Below are positions 1-8,544 of a stretch of DNA of 64,000 bases, piece after piece. The stretch covers positions 1,135,012 through 1,199,011 of the forward strand of contig NZ_BCNO01000001.1 in NCBI RefSeq assembly GCF_001514535.1, read 5' to 3'. Every line of letters starts with the position of its first letter. The stretch's first letter is position 1. Source of the DNA: Thermodesulfovibrio aggregans (GTDB lineage Bacteria; Nitrospirota; Thermodesulfovibrionia; Thermodesulfovibrionales; Thermodesulfovibrionaceae). The notes beneath the pieces were generated by a model. It saw only the letters and a list, made by a program, of their open reading frames with translations. It searched no databases and was not told the DNA's origin. Made by a program: the position numbers and the translations under genes.

Positions 1-116
1 TGAAAGTTTTTGATAAGATAAAAGCTCTTTTAATAGGTTTTTCTCATCGTATTGAGCAAGAACCCCGGCTTGAAGGCAATAGTATGAGCATGATCATAGC
101 TCCAGGAAAAGATTGA
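1..116 (+). CDS. infC: translation initiation factor IF-3, C-terminal end (partial)
   Basis: The window opens inside a gene read from base 3 and stopping with TGA at 114-116. The visible 37 residues end in EQEPRLEGNSMSMIIAPGKD, which matches the C-terminal signature of IF-3 (E-x-x-P-x-x-E-G-x-x-M-x-M-x-x-A-P). IF-3 binds the 30S subunit and checks start-codon pairing. The following gene is rpmI, as expected for an infC-rpmI operon, which supports the call. The start and most of the protein lie outside the window. Confidence 0.85.
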   Translation, partial: KVFDKIKALLIGFSHRIEQEPRLEGNSMSMIIAPGKD

Positions 117-175
117 TAAATTCATAAAAGTTTTATTAAAATATTTTTCTAAACTTATTGAGGAGGAGATTGTTT

Positions 176-376
176 ATGCCAAAACTCAAAACACACAGAG
201 GAGCTGCAAAAAGATTTAAAGTAACAGCTACTGGCAAGATAATGCGTAGAAAAGCAAATAAGAGTCATTTACTTACAGGAAAACCTTCCAAGAGAACAAG
301 AAGTTTAAGACATCCAACTGTGGTTGATGAAACTCAGTACAAAACTATAAAAACCCTGATTCCTTACAAATTTTAA
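176..376 (+). CDS. rpmI: 50S ribosomal protein bL35
   Basis: A 66-residue basic protein beginning [20 protein letters not shown], the conserved N-terminus of bL35 of the large subunit. The ATG at 176 is preceded by a GGAGGAG ribosome-binding site at about 162-168. An in-frame TTG at 158 would place the start on that site and adds residues the family lacks, so it is rejected. The gene sits 59 bp after infC, the normal order. The odd point is what follows: the usual next gene, rplT (bL20), is absent and rpmH comes instead, 15 bp downstream. Confidence 0.95.
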   Translation: MPKLKTHRGAAKRFKVTATGKIMRRKANKSHLLTGKPSKRTRSLRHPTVVDETQYKTIKTLIPYKF

Positions 377-391
377 TCAGGAGGTTAAAAA

Positions 392-532
392 TTGGGAGCT
401 TATACAACTTACCATCCTCATAAGCTTAAAAAGAAGAGAACACATGGTTTTCTTAAAAGGATGAGCACACCTGGAGGAAGAAGAGTAATAAAAAGAAGAA
501 GAGCAAAGGGTAGATGGAGATTAACTCCTTAA
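392..532 (+). CDS. rpmH: 50S ribosomal protein bL34
   Basis: A 46-residue, very basic protein starting at TTG 392 behind a CAGGAGG ribosome-binding site at 379-385. Its core [17 protein letters not shown] and end [12 protein letters not shown] are the bL34 signature, and 46 residues is within the normal family length. It is short and begins with TTG, so it is easily missed. It heads the familiar rpmH-(rnpA)-yidD-yidC-mnmE block, but rnpA is absent: yidD begins at 514, inside the end of rpmH. Confidence 0.93.
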   Translation: MGAYTTYHPHKLKKKRTHGFLKRMSTPGGRRVIKRRRAKGRWRLTP

Positions 533-738
533 TTTCAAGAGTTTTCCTAATTTTAATAATTTTTTACAGGAGGTTCATATCGCCACTTATGCCTCCTGTA
601 TGTAGATTTTATCCAACATGTTCAGAGTATGCAGAACAGGCAATAAAAAAATATGGTGTAAAAGGTATTTTATTGTCAATAAAAAGACTACTTAAATGTC
701 ATCCATTTCATCCAGGAGGATATGATCCATTAAGGTGA
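514..738 (+). CDS. yidD: membrane protein insertion efficiency factor YidD
   Basis: A 74-residue protein with the YidD signature [15 protein letters not shown] and the end [14 protein letters not shown]. An N-terminal amphipathic or hydrophobic helix (residues about 5-20) would hold it at the inner face of the membrane, where it assists YidC-dependent insertion. The ATG at 514 overlaps rpmH by 19 bases, so the two genes are translationally linked. yidC follows after 4 bp. There is no space for rnpA between rpmH and yidD. Confidence 0.93.
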   Translation: MEINSLISRVFLILIIFYRRFISPLMPPVCRFYPTCSEYAEQAIKKYGVKGILLSIKRLLKCHPFHPGGYDPLR

Positions 739-742
739 TAGT

Positions 743-2284
743 ATGGAAAATGCAGGATTAAGAGCTTTTTTGGCTGTGCTTTTAAGCATGGTCATTCTTT
801 TTGGCAGTCAGTACTTGTTTACAAAATATTATAAGCCAGCGATTCAGCCTACTGAGCAAAAAGAAGAAAGGAAAAAAGAGGAAAAAACTCAAACTCCTCA
901 AACTCATAGTTTTCCTACTGATAAAAAAGAGGTTAAACCACTGGTAAAAGAGACAAAGTACAAGGAAGTTGTTGTAGAAAATGAAGTCTTTAAGGTAGTC
1001 CTTTCAAATGAGGGAGCTTCTATTAAATCAGTTGAGCTTAAAAAATATAAAGACTCAAAAGGCAATCCTATTAAAATTTCCTCTGGTCAAATTCCTGCTC
1101 TTTCAATAATTAAAGATGGTAAATTTGATTATGCAAAAGTTATCTTCAATATAGATGACTCAAGGGCAACATTTAAAAAATCAAATGAAGCAGAGGTTGT
1201 TTTCACCTATACTGATGACACTATTTCTATTAAAAGAAGTTTTATTTTTAATAAAACCGATTATGTAATTGACCTAAAAGATGAGATAAACGGAATTGGT
1301 TCTCACTATGTATCACTTGGAGAGAATTTCGGAATTTTTGATAAAACTGACGCACCGCACTTCGGTCCAGTAATTCTAAAAGAAGCTGAAAGAATTGAAA
1401 TCAATCCTTCAAAAATAAAAGACACTGTCACATACAGAGAAGGTGTAAAATGGATTGCTCAGGAAGACAAATACTTTTTTTCAGCTATTGTTCCTTTAAG
1501 TAAAGCCGAGAAATTTATTATATTTCCATATAATGGAGATGCTATTGGAGCAGTTGAATTTCAGGATGGAATAAATCAGTACAGGGTATTCACTGCTCCA
1601 AAGGATTATGATTATCTTAAAAAATTTAATGTAGATTTACAACACATAGTTGATTTCGGATTTTTCTCAATTATAGCTCGTCCTCTTTTTTGGTTTTTAA
1701 AACTTCTTTATACGCTCGTTGGTAATTACGGAGTTGCCATAATAATTCTAACAATACTTGTTAGAATTCCTTTTATCCCTATAGTTAATCGTGGACAGAA
1801 ATCAATGCAAAAACTCAGTGAACTTCAGCCCAAATTAATGCAATTGAAAGAACAGTACAAGAATGATCCACAGAGACTTCAAAAGGAGATGATGGAACTT
1901 TACAGAAAGTACAAAATCAATCCAATGAGTGGATGTCTTCCAATATTACTTCAGATTCCTGTATTTTTTGCTCTCTACAAAATTCTCACAATTGCCATTG
2001 AACTAAGACAGGCTCCATTTATGTTATGGATTCATGACCTTTCAGTAAAGGACCCCTACTATATTCTTCCAATTTTAATGGGTGCTACGATGTTAATTCA
2101 GCAGAAGATGACTCCTTCTACTGCAGATCCGACTCAGCAAAAAATAATGTTACTTATGCCAGTAGTTTTTACATTTTTATTCCTGAGTTTTCCTTCAGGT
2201 CTTGTTCTTTACTGGCTTGTAAACAACATATTTGGAATTGTACAACAGTTTTACATTAATCAGAAAATAAAAAAAGCTAAGTGA
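743..2284 (+). CDS. yidC: membrane protein insertase YidC
   Basis: A 513-residue protein of the Gram-negative type. An N-terminal membrane anchor (about 7-26) is followed by a charged linker, a large periplasmic domain (about 60-310), and the conserved five-helix insertase region from about 320 to the end (NYGVAIIILTILVRIPFIP, then NPMSGCLPILLQIPVFFALY). It inserts membrane proteins alone or with SecYEG. The start is supported by AAGGTGA upstream. The stop codon overlaps the GTG start of mnmE. The long periplasmic domain fits a cell with an outer membrane. Confidence 0.97.
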   Translation: MENAGLRAFLAVLLSMVILFGSQYLFTKYYKPAIQPTEQKEERKKEEKTQTPQTHSFPTDKKEVKPLVKETKYKEVVVENEVFKVVLSNEGASIKSVELKKYKDSKGNPIKISSGQIPALSIIKDGKFDYAKVIFNIDDSRATFKKSNEAEVVFTYTDDTISIKRSFIFNKTDYVIDLKDEINGIGSHYVSLGENFGIFDKTDAPHFGPVILKEAERIEINPSKIKDTVTYREGVKWIAQEDKYFFSAIVPLSKAEKFIIFPYNGDAIGAVEFQDGINQYRVFTAPKDYDYLKKFNVDLQHIVDFGFFSIIARPLFWFLKLLYTLVGNYGVAIIILTILVRIPFIPIVNRGQKSMQKLSELQPKLMQLKEQYKNDPQRLQKEMMELYRKYKINPMSGCLPILLQIPVFFALYKILTIAIELRQAPFMLWIHDLSVKDPYYILPILMGATMLIQQKMTPSTADPTQQKIMLLMPVVFTFLFLSFPSGLVLYWLVNNIFGIVQQFYINQKIKKAK

Positions 2285-3663
2285 TTCCATCAGAGTTTGA
2301 CACAATTGCTGCAATAAGCACTCCCTTAGGGGAAGGTGGAATCGGAATAATTCGTATAAGTGGAAAAGATGCAATTAAAATTGCCGATAAAATATTTCAC
2401 TCTCCCAAGGGATTAAAACTTGCAGATGTAAAAACTCATACTATTCATTATGGCTTTATAGTTAATCCTCAAACAGGTGAGAAAATAGACGAAGTTTTAG
2501 TGACTGTTATGCGAGCGCCTCATACCTATACAAGAGAGGATACAGTTGAAATTAACTGTCATGCAGGATACATAACTTTAAAAAAAATTCTTAATCTTGT
2601 TCTTTTGCATGGTGCACGTCTTGCTGAACCAGGAGAGTTTACAAAAAGAGCATTCCTAAGAGGAAGAATTGACCTTAGTCAGGCAGAATCAGTAATAGAT
2701 CTTATAAAGGCAAAAACAGAGCAGGCTCAAAAGATTGCATTAGACCATTTAAGTGGTAAGCTTTCGGAGAAAATTAATGAATTAAGGGATGCTATTACAA
2801 GAGTCTGTGCTCATGTTGAGGCTTACATTGATTTTCCAGAGGAAGACATTGATGGGTTAACTCAGGAACAGATTCAGAGTGAGATAAATAGAGTAAAGGA
2901 AGAGATTAAAAAACTAATTGAAGGATACGAAGAAGGCAAGATTTACAGAGAGGGTTTAAGAGCTGCCATTGTTGGTAAACCGAATGTAGGCAAGTCTTCA
3001 TTACTTAACGCATTACTTATGAAAGATAGAGCAATTGTTACAGAAATTCCAGGAACTACAAGGGATATTATAGAAGAATATGTAAATATTAAGGGAATAC
3101 CTCTTCAAATTGTTGATACTGCAGGAATTCGGGAAGCTCATGATCTGGTAGAGGCAGAGGGTATAAAGAGAAGTTTAAAGGCAGTTGAATTAGCTGAAAT
3201 TATTTTGCTTGTTCTTGACAGTAGTAAACCAATTGACAGTCTCGATGAAGAAATAATAAACAAGATAATCCATAAAAAAGTTATAGTTGTGATAAACAAA
3301 AAAGACATAAAAAGCAGGGAATTTCAACTACCAGAGTCTTTGAAAGATAAGCCAGCAGTTGAGATTTCAGCTTTAAAAGGAGAGGGCATAGAAGAATTAA
3401 AGGAACTTATTTTTAATACAACAATTACTGGAAAATATGAGCAAGAAGGAGTAGTTGTTACAAAACTGAGACATAAAATAGCACTTGATAATGCTCTTGA
3501 GGCACTTGAAAATGCTCTTCAAACTTTTGAAAAAAAAGAGCCTCTTGAGATAACTGCTATGTTTCTCAGAGAGGCTCTGAACTGTCTTGGTCAGATTGTA
3601 GGTGTAGTTACTACTGAAGATATATTGAATATAATCTTCAGTGAATTCTGTATTGGTAAATAG
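2281..3663 (+). CDS. mnmE: tRNA modification GTPase MnmE
   Basis: A 460-residue protein with all MnmE parts: an N-terminal folate-binding domain (DTIAAISTPLGEGGIGIIRISG), a helical domain, an inserted GTPase domain with P-loop GKPNVGKSS (residues about 232-240), switch motif DTAG and NKKD, and the C-terminal FCIGK motif whose cysteine is needed for activity. With MnmG it modifies U34 of certain tRNAs. GTG start at 2281 overlaps the yidC stop. The stop codon abuts, with no spacer, the stop codon of the convergent gene at 3664. Confidence 0.97.
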   Translation: MIPSEFDTIAAISTPLGEGGIGIIRISGKDAIKIADKIFHSPKGLKLADVKTHTIHYGFIVNPQTGEKIDEVLVTVMRAPHTYTREDTVEINCHAGYITLKKILNLVLLHGARLAEPGEFTKRAFLRGRIDLSQAESVIDLIKAKTEQAQKIALDHLSGKLSEKINELRDAITRVCAHVEAYIDFPEEDIDGLTQEQIQSEINRVKEEIKKLIEGYEEGKIYREGLRAAIVGKPNVGKSSLLNALLMKDRAIVTEIPGTTRDIIEEYVNIKGIPLQIVDTAGIREAHDLVEAEGIKRSLKAVELAEIILLVLDSSKPIDSLDEEIINKIIHKKVIVVINKKDIKSREFQLPESLKDKPAVEISALKGEGIEELKELIFNTTITGKYEQEGVVVTKLRHKIALDNALEALENALQTFEKKEPLEITAMFLREALNCLGQIVGVVTTEDILNIIFSEFCIGK

Positions 3664-4545
3664 TTATTTAGTCTTCTGTGGAGTCTCTTCAGGTTTTCCT
3701 CCAATTAAATTTTGATTTAGTATTTCCTGCAAAGCCTTTTCATTAACCTCTACTTTATGCTTCTTTTTCAGTTCTTCAATGTAACTGTTAAACCATTCCT
3801 GCTGTTTTTTTGCTCTGAGTTGTTCAGTAAGTTGTTCTTTAATTTGTTCAAACTCAACTGCTGTTCCCTTTACATCAGTTACTTTAAATATGTAAAGATT
3901 TCCATTCAAGTTTAGAGGCATGCTTATTTGACCCTTTTTTAAGTTAAAGGCAACATTTTCTATCTGTGGGCTTAGTTGTCCTTTTTTAAAGAATCCTATG
4001 TCTCCTCCAGAGGCTTTTGTTTTTTCATCTTTTGAAAGTTCTTTGGCTATGTTTCCAAAGTCTTCACCTTTATCAATTTTTTCATAAACTTTTTTAGCTT
4101 CTTCTTCATTTTTTACAACTATCTGGCTCAATCTTATTTCAGTTGGTTTAATAAACTGGTCTTTGTTTTTTTCATAATAATCTTTTGCGTCTTTTTCGGT
4201 AACCTGTGGTAGATTTTTCAATTCCTGCTCAAGTAACATATTAATAAGTGTGATTTTCTTAAACTCTTCAACTCTTCTCTTAAATTCCTCTGACTTTGCC
4301 AGATCTTTTTTCTTGGCTTCTTCATATAAAACTTCTCTTTTAATTAACTCGTCTTTTAAGCGGTTTACACCTTCAGGTGAAGGAAGAAATACCTTTGTTT
4401 GAGGAGGAAGGCTTTTGAGATCCTCTTGAAGTTCCTTTTTGGTAAGTTTTGATGAACCAGCTTTTACAACTACTTCGTCACCTTTACTGCAAGCAAAAAT
4501 AAGAGAAAAACTTAACAAAATAATAAAAATTTTCAGATATTTCAT
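3664..4545 (-). CDS. SurA/PpiC-type peptidyl-prolyl isomerase lipoprotein
   Basis: A 293-residue exported protein. The N-terminus MKYLKIFIILLSFSLIFACS is a lipoprotein signal with the lipobox cysteine near residue 19. A helical SurA-like N-terminal region follows, then a parvulin (PpiC) domain at about 135-235 (IRLSQIVVKNEEEAKKVYEKI, and GGDIGFFKKGQLSPQIENVAF). It probably assists folding of exported or outer-membrane proteins. The start at 4545 has AGGAG about 8 bases upstream; a longer reading from TTG 4563 overlaps that site. The last ~25 residues are charged and low-complexity. Substrate and exact subfamily are not determinable here. Confidence 0.85.
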   Translation of the reverse strand: MKYLKIFIILLSFSLIFACSKGDEVVVKAGSSKLTKKELQEDLKSLPPQTKVFLPSPEGVNRLKDELIKREVLYEEAKKKDLAKSEEFKRRVEEFKKITLINMLLEQELKNLPQVTEKDAKDYYEKNKDQFIKPTEIRLSQIVVKNEEEAKKVYEKIDKGEDFGNIAKELSKDEKTKASGGDIGFFKKGQLSPQIENVAFNLKKGQISMPLNLNGNLYIFKVTDVKGTAVEFEQIKEQLTEQLRAKKQQEWFNSYIEELKKKHKVEVNEKALQEILNQNLIGGKPEETPQKTK

Positions 4546-4607
4546 AATCTGAACTCCTTTCAAAAAATTTTTTTAATTTAACACTAAATAAGAAGTTTAA
4601 GCAAATG

Positions 4608-4637
4608 TTGACAAAAAAATATTGAAATAGCTATCTT
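4608..4637 (+). promoter_or_regulatory. promoter of mla operon, leaderless type
   Basis: TTGACA at 4608-4613 and TATCTT at 4632-4637, spacer 18 bp. The mlaE ATG is at 4647, about 9 bases after the -10 box, with no Shine-Dalgarno in TAAATCTTCA. The mRNA would start at, or within 2-3 bases of, the start codon. Confidence 0.55.
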
Positions 4638-4646
4638 AAATCTTCA

Positions 4647-5417
4647 ATGGTATCACTTATAAAATTTGTTGGCAGATACACAATAGCACTTTTAATCTTT
4701 TTAGGAAGAATGTTTATCTTCCTTATTGATTCAATTTATCACATTTTTACACCTCCACTTAAACTGAAAAATTTTCTCAGACAGGTAAGATTTTTCGGCA
4801 ACAAATCAATGATTGTAGTAATCTTTACAGGTGCCTTTAGTGGAATGGTTCTGGCTCTTCAGGGTTACTATGCATTAAATAAATTTGGAGCAGAAGCACT
4901 TTTAGGACCTGTTGTAGCACTTTCTCTCATAAGAGAGCTTGGTCCTGTGCTTTGTGCACTGATGGTTACAGGAAGAGCAGGTTCTGCAGTTACAGCAGAA
5001 ATAGGAATTATGCGAATTACCGAGCAGATTGATGCTCTTACAGTAATGGCAGTTAATCCAATGAAGTATGTAGTGGTACCCAATATTCTTGCCGGTATTG
5101 TTACTTTTCCTCTTTTAACTGCAATTTTTGATGTTGTTGGAATATATGGTGGATATCTTGTTTCAGTTCATGCTCTTGGACTCAGTGAAGGCACATATTT
5201 TTCGCAGATGGAACTTTATGTTGATATGGAAGATATAAGAATCGGACTGTATAAGTCATTGAGTTTTGGTCTTCTTGTTACCTGGATATGCACATTTATG
5301 GGGTACAATGCCGGTTACGGTGCAAGAGGTGTAAGCAGGGCGACAACTAATGCTGTTGTTCTTTCTTCTGTTGTTATTCTTCTGTGGGATTATATGCTTG
5401 GAGCATTTCTATTATGA
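4647..5417 (+). CDS. mlaE: lipid-transport ABC permease, MlaE/YrbE family
   Basis: A 256-residue membrane protein with about five or six hydrophobic segments and the family core VIFTGAFSGMVLALQGYYAL and RELGPVLCALMVTGRAGSAV. MlaE is the inner-membrane permease of the Mla phospholipid transport system. It is first in an operon with mlaF (ATGA overlap), mlaD, a TolC-family gene and mlaC. No ribosome-binding site precedes the ATG; a -10 box lies immediately upstream. Confidence 0.93.
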   Translation: MVSLIKFVGRYTIALLIFLGRMFIFLIDSIYHIFTPPLKLKNFLRQVRFFGNKSMIVVIFTGAFSGMVLALQGYYALNKFGAEALLGPVVALSLIRELGPVLCALMVTGRAGSAVTAEIGIMRITEQIDALTVMAVNPMKYVVVPNILAGIVTFPLLTAIFDVVGIYGGYLVSVHALGLSEGTYFSQMELYVDMEDIRIGLYKSLSFGLLVTWICTFMGYNAGYGARGVSRATTNAVVLSSVVILLWDYMLGAFLL

Positions 5418-6169
5418 TTGAAATAAAAGAGCTCTATAAGTCTTTTGGAAAACAGCAGGTTTTAAAAGGCGTTAATTTAACAATAAATGAAGGAGAAGTA
5501 ACTGCAGTTATTGGAAGAAGTGGTGGGGGAAAATCTGTTTTGCTGAAGCATATTGTGGGACTTCTTAAACCTGACAGCGGAAGTATATTTATAAAGGGAG
5601 AGGATATAACAAAGCTAAAAGGAAGCAAACTTGATGAAATAAGAGCGGATATTGGAGTTGTTTTTCAGGGAGGTGCTCTTTTTGATTCAATGACTGTGTA
5701 TGACAATGTTGCTTTTCCTCTTACAGAGAAGACTAAGCTAAGTAAAAAAGAGATTCAGGAAAGAGTTATTAAAGCTCTTTCTGATGTAGGACTAAGAGGA
5801 ATGGAGTATAAATATCCTGCAGAACTTAGTGGAGGTATGCGTAAAAGAGTTGCCCTTGCGAGAGCATTAATAGCTCATCCTAAGATAATTCTTTTTGACG
5901 AACCAACAACAGGGCTTGATCCGATTTTAGTGCGTTCAATTCATAGACTTATAAGAGACACTCAAAAACAATATGGATTTACAGGATTAATAATAAGCCA
6001 TGAAATTCCTGAGATTTTTGATATTTCTGATAGAGTTGCCATGCTTCATGATGGAAGAATTGTTGAAGTAGGAACACCAGAAGAAATTCAGAAAAGTGAA
6101 ACACCGGTAGTAAAAAATTTTATAATGGGAATAGAGGATGGAGGGAACAATGAAAAGGGAAAATCTTGA
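5414..6169 (+). CDS. mlaF: lipid-transport ABC ATPase, MlaF family
   Basis: A 251-residue ABC ATPase: Walker A GRSGGGKS near residue 36, signature LSGGMRKRVALARAL, Walker B ILFDEPTTGLDP and a switch histidine (ISHEI). The FQGGALFDSMTVYDN stretch is typical of the MlaF/Ttg2A group. The chosen ATG at 5414 overlaps the mlaE stop (ATGA); the in-frame ATG at 5384 would add residues foreign to the family. It drives MlaE-coupled lipid transfer at the inner membrane. Confidence 0.93.
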   Translation: MIEIKELYKSFGKQQVLKGVNLTINEGEVTAVIGRSGGGKSVLLKHIVGLLKPDSGSIFIKGEDITKLKGSKLDEIRADIGVVFQGGALFDSMTVYDNVAFPLTEKTKLSKKEIQERVIKALSDVGLRGMEYKYPAELSGGMRKRVALARALIAHPKIILFDEPTTGLDPILVRSIHRLIRDTQKQYGFTGLIISHEIPEIFDISDRVAMLHDGRIVEVGTPEEIQKSETPVVKNFIMGIEDGGNNEKGKS

Positions 6170-6593
6170 AATAGTGGTGGGAGTATTTGTTTTAATTGGA
6201 ATTTTAGCACTTGGTTATCTTTCTTTCAGGCTTGGCAAAATCGACATGTTTCAGACAGGCTACTATACTGTTTATGCAGAGTTTGACAAGGTAGGGGGAA
6301 TTAAAAAGGGTTCAGTTGTTGAGATTGCAGGAGTTCCTGTTGGTACTGTTGAAAAGGTAACATTAAATGATAAATATCAGGCAGTAGTTGAGTTGAAGAT
6401 ATCAAACACCATTAAACTTCCAGATGATTCAATTGCTTCAATAAGAACAAAGGGATTGATAGGGGAGAAATATGTTCAGATTACACCAGGTGGTTCTGAA
6501 CAATATATTGCTCAGAATGGTAAAATTAGAGAAACAGAGTCATCAATAGATATAGAGGAGGTATTGTCAAAATATGTATTCGGGAAAATTTAG
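6150..6593 (+). CDS. mlaD: MCE-domain lipid-binding protein, MlaD family
   Basis: A 147-residue protein with one N-terminal membrane helix (about 7-25) and a single MCE domain (FDKVGGIKKGSVVEIAGVPV, later RTKGLIGEKYVQITPGG). MlaD forms a hexameric ring that carries lipid between MlaFE and the periplasmic carrier. ATG 6150 has GGAGGGA just upstream and lies inside the end of mlaF; the ATG at 6138 is less likely. The C-terminus overlaps the next gene by 20 bases. Confidence 0.9.
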   Translation: MKRENLEIVVGVFVLIGILALGYLSFRLGKIDMFQTGYYTVYAEFDKVGGIKKGSVVEIAGVPVGTVEKVTLNDKYQAVVELKISNTIKLPDDSIASIRTKGLIGEKYVQITPGGSEQYIAQNGKIRETESSIDIEEVLSKYVFGKI

Positions 6594-7935
6594 ATTTTTG
6601 ATCATTACCTTTATAGTTTTATTTTCAACAGTCTGTTTTGCCGAAGATAGAGTAGTTCTTGATCTTAAGGGATGCGTTGAAAGAGCTGTTAAATTTCATC
6701 CAGAACTTGGTGAATACAAACAGGATATTGAAATTTACAAGGCAAAACTTTTACAGGCACAGTCAGCATCTTTCCCTCAGATTGAACTTATGGCTTTAGG
6801 GGGTCCTTCACCAAAAGCAGAAAAAGATGCCATATCTCCAGATATTAAGACAGATGTCAAGTCAACAACAATTAATGGTGTTTTTGGCATGATTACAATG
6901 CAGGTCTTACAACCAATTTATACCTTTGGAAAGATTTCAGGGTACAGAACTGCTGCTGAGGGAGGGATAAAGGTCTCTGAGGCAGAACTTGAAAAAAAAC
7001 GTTCAGAGATTATATTAAAAACGAAAGAACTCTATTGGAGTCTTTCAATGATCAGGGATTTGAGAAACCTTGCCAAAGAAATTAAAGATGAGCTTGAAAA
7101 GGCAATTAAAAGAACAGAAGAGGATTTAAAAAAAGATATTCCCTCTGCCGATGAACTCACTCTTTATAAACTTAAAACTTACCTGGGTGAGGTAAAGAGA
7201 AATCTGAATGAAATTGACAAAAATGAGTCAATAATAATAGAAGCTCTGAAATTCATGACAGGTGTTCCACAAAATACAAAGCTTGAGATAATTACAGAAC
7301 CTTTAAAATATGAAGAAGTAGTATTTAATCCAGATGAATTAATTTCAAAGGCTTTTCAATTAAGACCTGAAATGATTCAAATAAGGGAAGGACTTAAGGC
7401 ACGACAGGCATTAATTGATGTTGAAAAAAGCAATCTTTATCCTCAGTTATTTTTCCTTGTAAAGGGTTCCCTGGCTGGAGCAACTAACAGAGATAGAATC
7501 CACAATCCATATATTTATGACCCTCTAAATGACTCAATGCTTGCAGCAGTGCTTGGAATGAAACTCAATATAGATTTTGGTATAACAAAAGGTAAAATAA
7601 GAGAGGCTGAAATTGAGTATCAAAAAGTGCTTGAAAAGAAAAAACTTGCTGAAAGTGGTATTCCTGTTCAGATTATGAAAGCCTATTATGAACTTTTAGA
7701 GGCAACAAAGTCTGCTCGGGATATGGATGAAGCTTATCAAAATGCTAAAAAATGGCTTGTAACAGCAGATGCAAATATTGATATGGGAGTTGGAGAGACA
7801 AAGGATTTAGCAGATGCTGTTTTAGCATATGCTACTACTAGAGTTAATTACTTAAAGGCACTTTATAATCAAAAGATGGCTATTGCAAATTTACTTCAGG
7901 CATCTGGACTTGATAGAGAAAGGGAGGTTAAGTAA
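6574..7935 (+). CDS. TolC-family outer-membrane channel protein
   Basis: A 453-residue protein with a cleavable signal (FRFLIITFIVLFSTVCFAED) and the two-half coiled-coil plan of the TolC/OEP family: repeated alpha-helical segments such as SEAELEKKRSEIILKTKELY and a second half at about 255-440. It would form a trimeric outer-membrane channel. GAGGAGG lies 12 bases before the ATG. Its place between mlaD and mlaC is notable: the classical Proteobacterial operon has no TolC member, so this protein may be the outer-membrane partner of the Mla system here. Confidence 0.85.
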   Translation: MYSGKFRFLIITFIVLFSTVCFAEDRVVLDLKGCVERAVKFHPELGEYKQDIEIYKAKLLQAQSASFPQIELMALGGPSPKAEKDAISPDIKTDVKSTTINGVFGMITMQVLQPIYTFGKISGYRTAAEGGIKVSEAELEKKRSEIILKTKELYWSLSMIRDLRNLAKEIKDELEKAIKRTEEDLKKDIPSADELTLYKLKTYLGEVKRNLNEIDKNESIIIEALKFMTGVPQNTKLEIITEPLKYEEVVFNPDELISKAFQLRPEMIQIREGLKARQALIDVEKSNLYPQLFFLVKGSLAGATNRDRIHNPYIYDPLNDSMLAAVLGMKLNIDFGITKGKIREAEIEYQKVLEKKKLAESGIPVQIMKAYYELLEATKSARDMDEAYQNAKKWLVTADANIDMGVGETKDLADAVLAYATTRVNYLKALYNQKMAIANLLQASGLDREREVK

Positions 7936-8543
7936 TGAAAAAATTAGCGATATTCTTAATAATAACTTTTTTTACCGTATCATTTGCCTTTGCAGTTGTT
8001 TCACCAAAAGAGCAGATTAAAAAAACTGTCGATAATGTAATAAGTATTCTTAAGGACCCTAAATACAAAGGACAAAAGAAAGCACAACAGAGAAGAGCAG
8101 CTTTAAGAGCAGAAATAAGTAAAGTTTTTGATTTTGAAGAGATGGCAAAACGTTCTCTTGGTGTTTACTGGAAAGACAGAACTCCTCAGGAAAGAAAAGA
8201 GTTTGTTGAGCTTTATAAAGATTTGCTTGAAAGGTCATATAGTGGAAAGATTGAATCCTATACTGATGAAGAAGTAATTTATACAGATGAAAAAATTGAA
8301 AATGGTAAGTTTGCTGAGGTGAAAACAAAGATAATAACTAAAGAACGAAAAGAGATTCCAATTAATTACAGGCTTTATTTTAATGGAAATGAATGGAAAG
8401 TTTATGATGTTGTCATTGAAGGAGTGAGCCTTGTGAGTAATTACCGCAGCCAGTTTAACAAAATAATTCGCACCTACTCCTATCAGGAACTTGTAAAAAG
8501 AATGAAAACGAAACAATTAGAAGAGTTAATGAGGGAGAAATAA
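7935..8543 (+). CDS. mlaC: periplasmic lipid carrier, MlaC/Ttg2D family
   Basis: A 202-residue protein with signal peptide (KKLAIFLIITFFTVSFAFA) and the MlaC fold features: VFDFEEMAKRSLGVYWKDRT, QERKEFVELYKDLLERSY, and the C-terminal LYFNGNEWKVYDVVIEGVSL and SNYRSQFN. MlaC ferries phospholipid across the periplasm between the MlaFEDB-type complex and the outer membrane. Its ATG overlaps the stop of the TolC-like gene (TAATG), closing the operon mlaE-F-D-tolC-C. No mlaA or mlaB gene is present in the window. Confidence 0.92.
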   Translation: MKKLAIFLIITFFTVSFAFAVVSPKEQIKKTVDNVISILKDPKYKGQKKAQQRRAALRAEISKVFDFEEMAKRSLGVYWKDRTPQERKEFVELYKDLLERSYSGKIESYTDEEVIYTDEKIENGKFAEVKTKIITKERKEIPINYRLYFNGNEWKVYDVVIEGVSLVSNYRSQFNKIIRTYSYQELVKRMKTKQLEELMREK

Positions 8544-8544
8544 T

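Noticed and set aside
158-175. TTG start adding MRRRLF to bL35
   Set aside because: These bases form the ribosome-binding site; the family begins MPK.
376-514. A hidden rnpA or rplT gene between rpmI and yidD
   Set aside because: The only coding sequence there is rpmH (392-532), which overlaps yidD; there is no room for a protein of about 110 residues.
8059-8516. Minus-strand frames opposite mlaC
   Set aside because: Shadows of a clear mlaC gene; compositions are Phe/Ser/His-rich, as expected of antisense AT-rich sequence.
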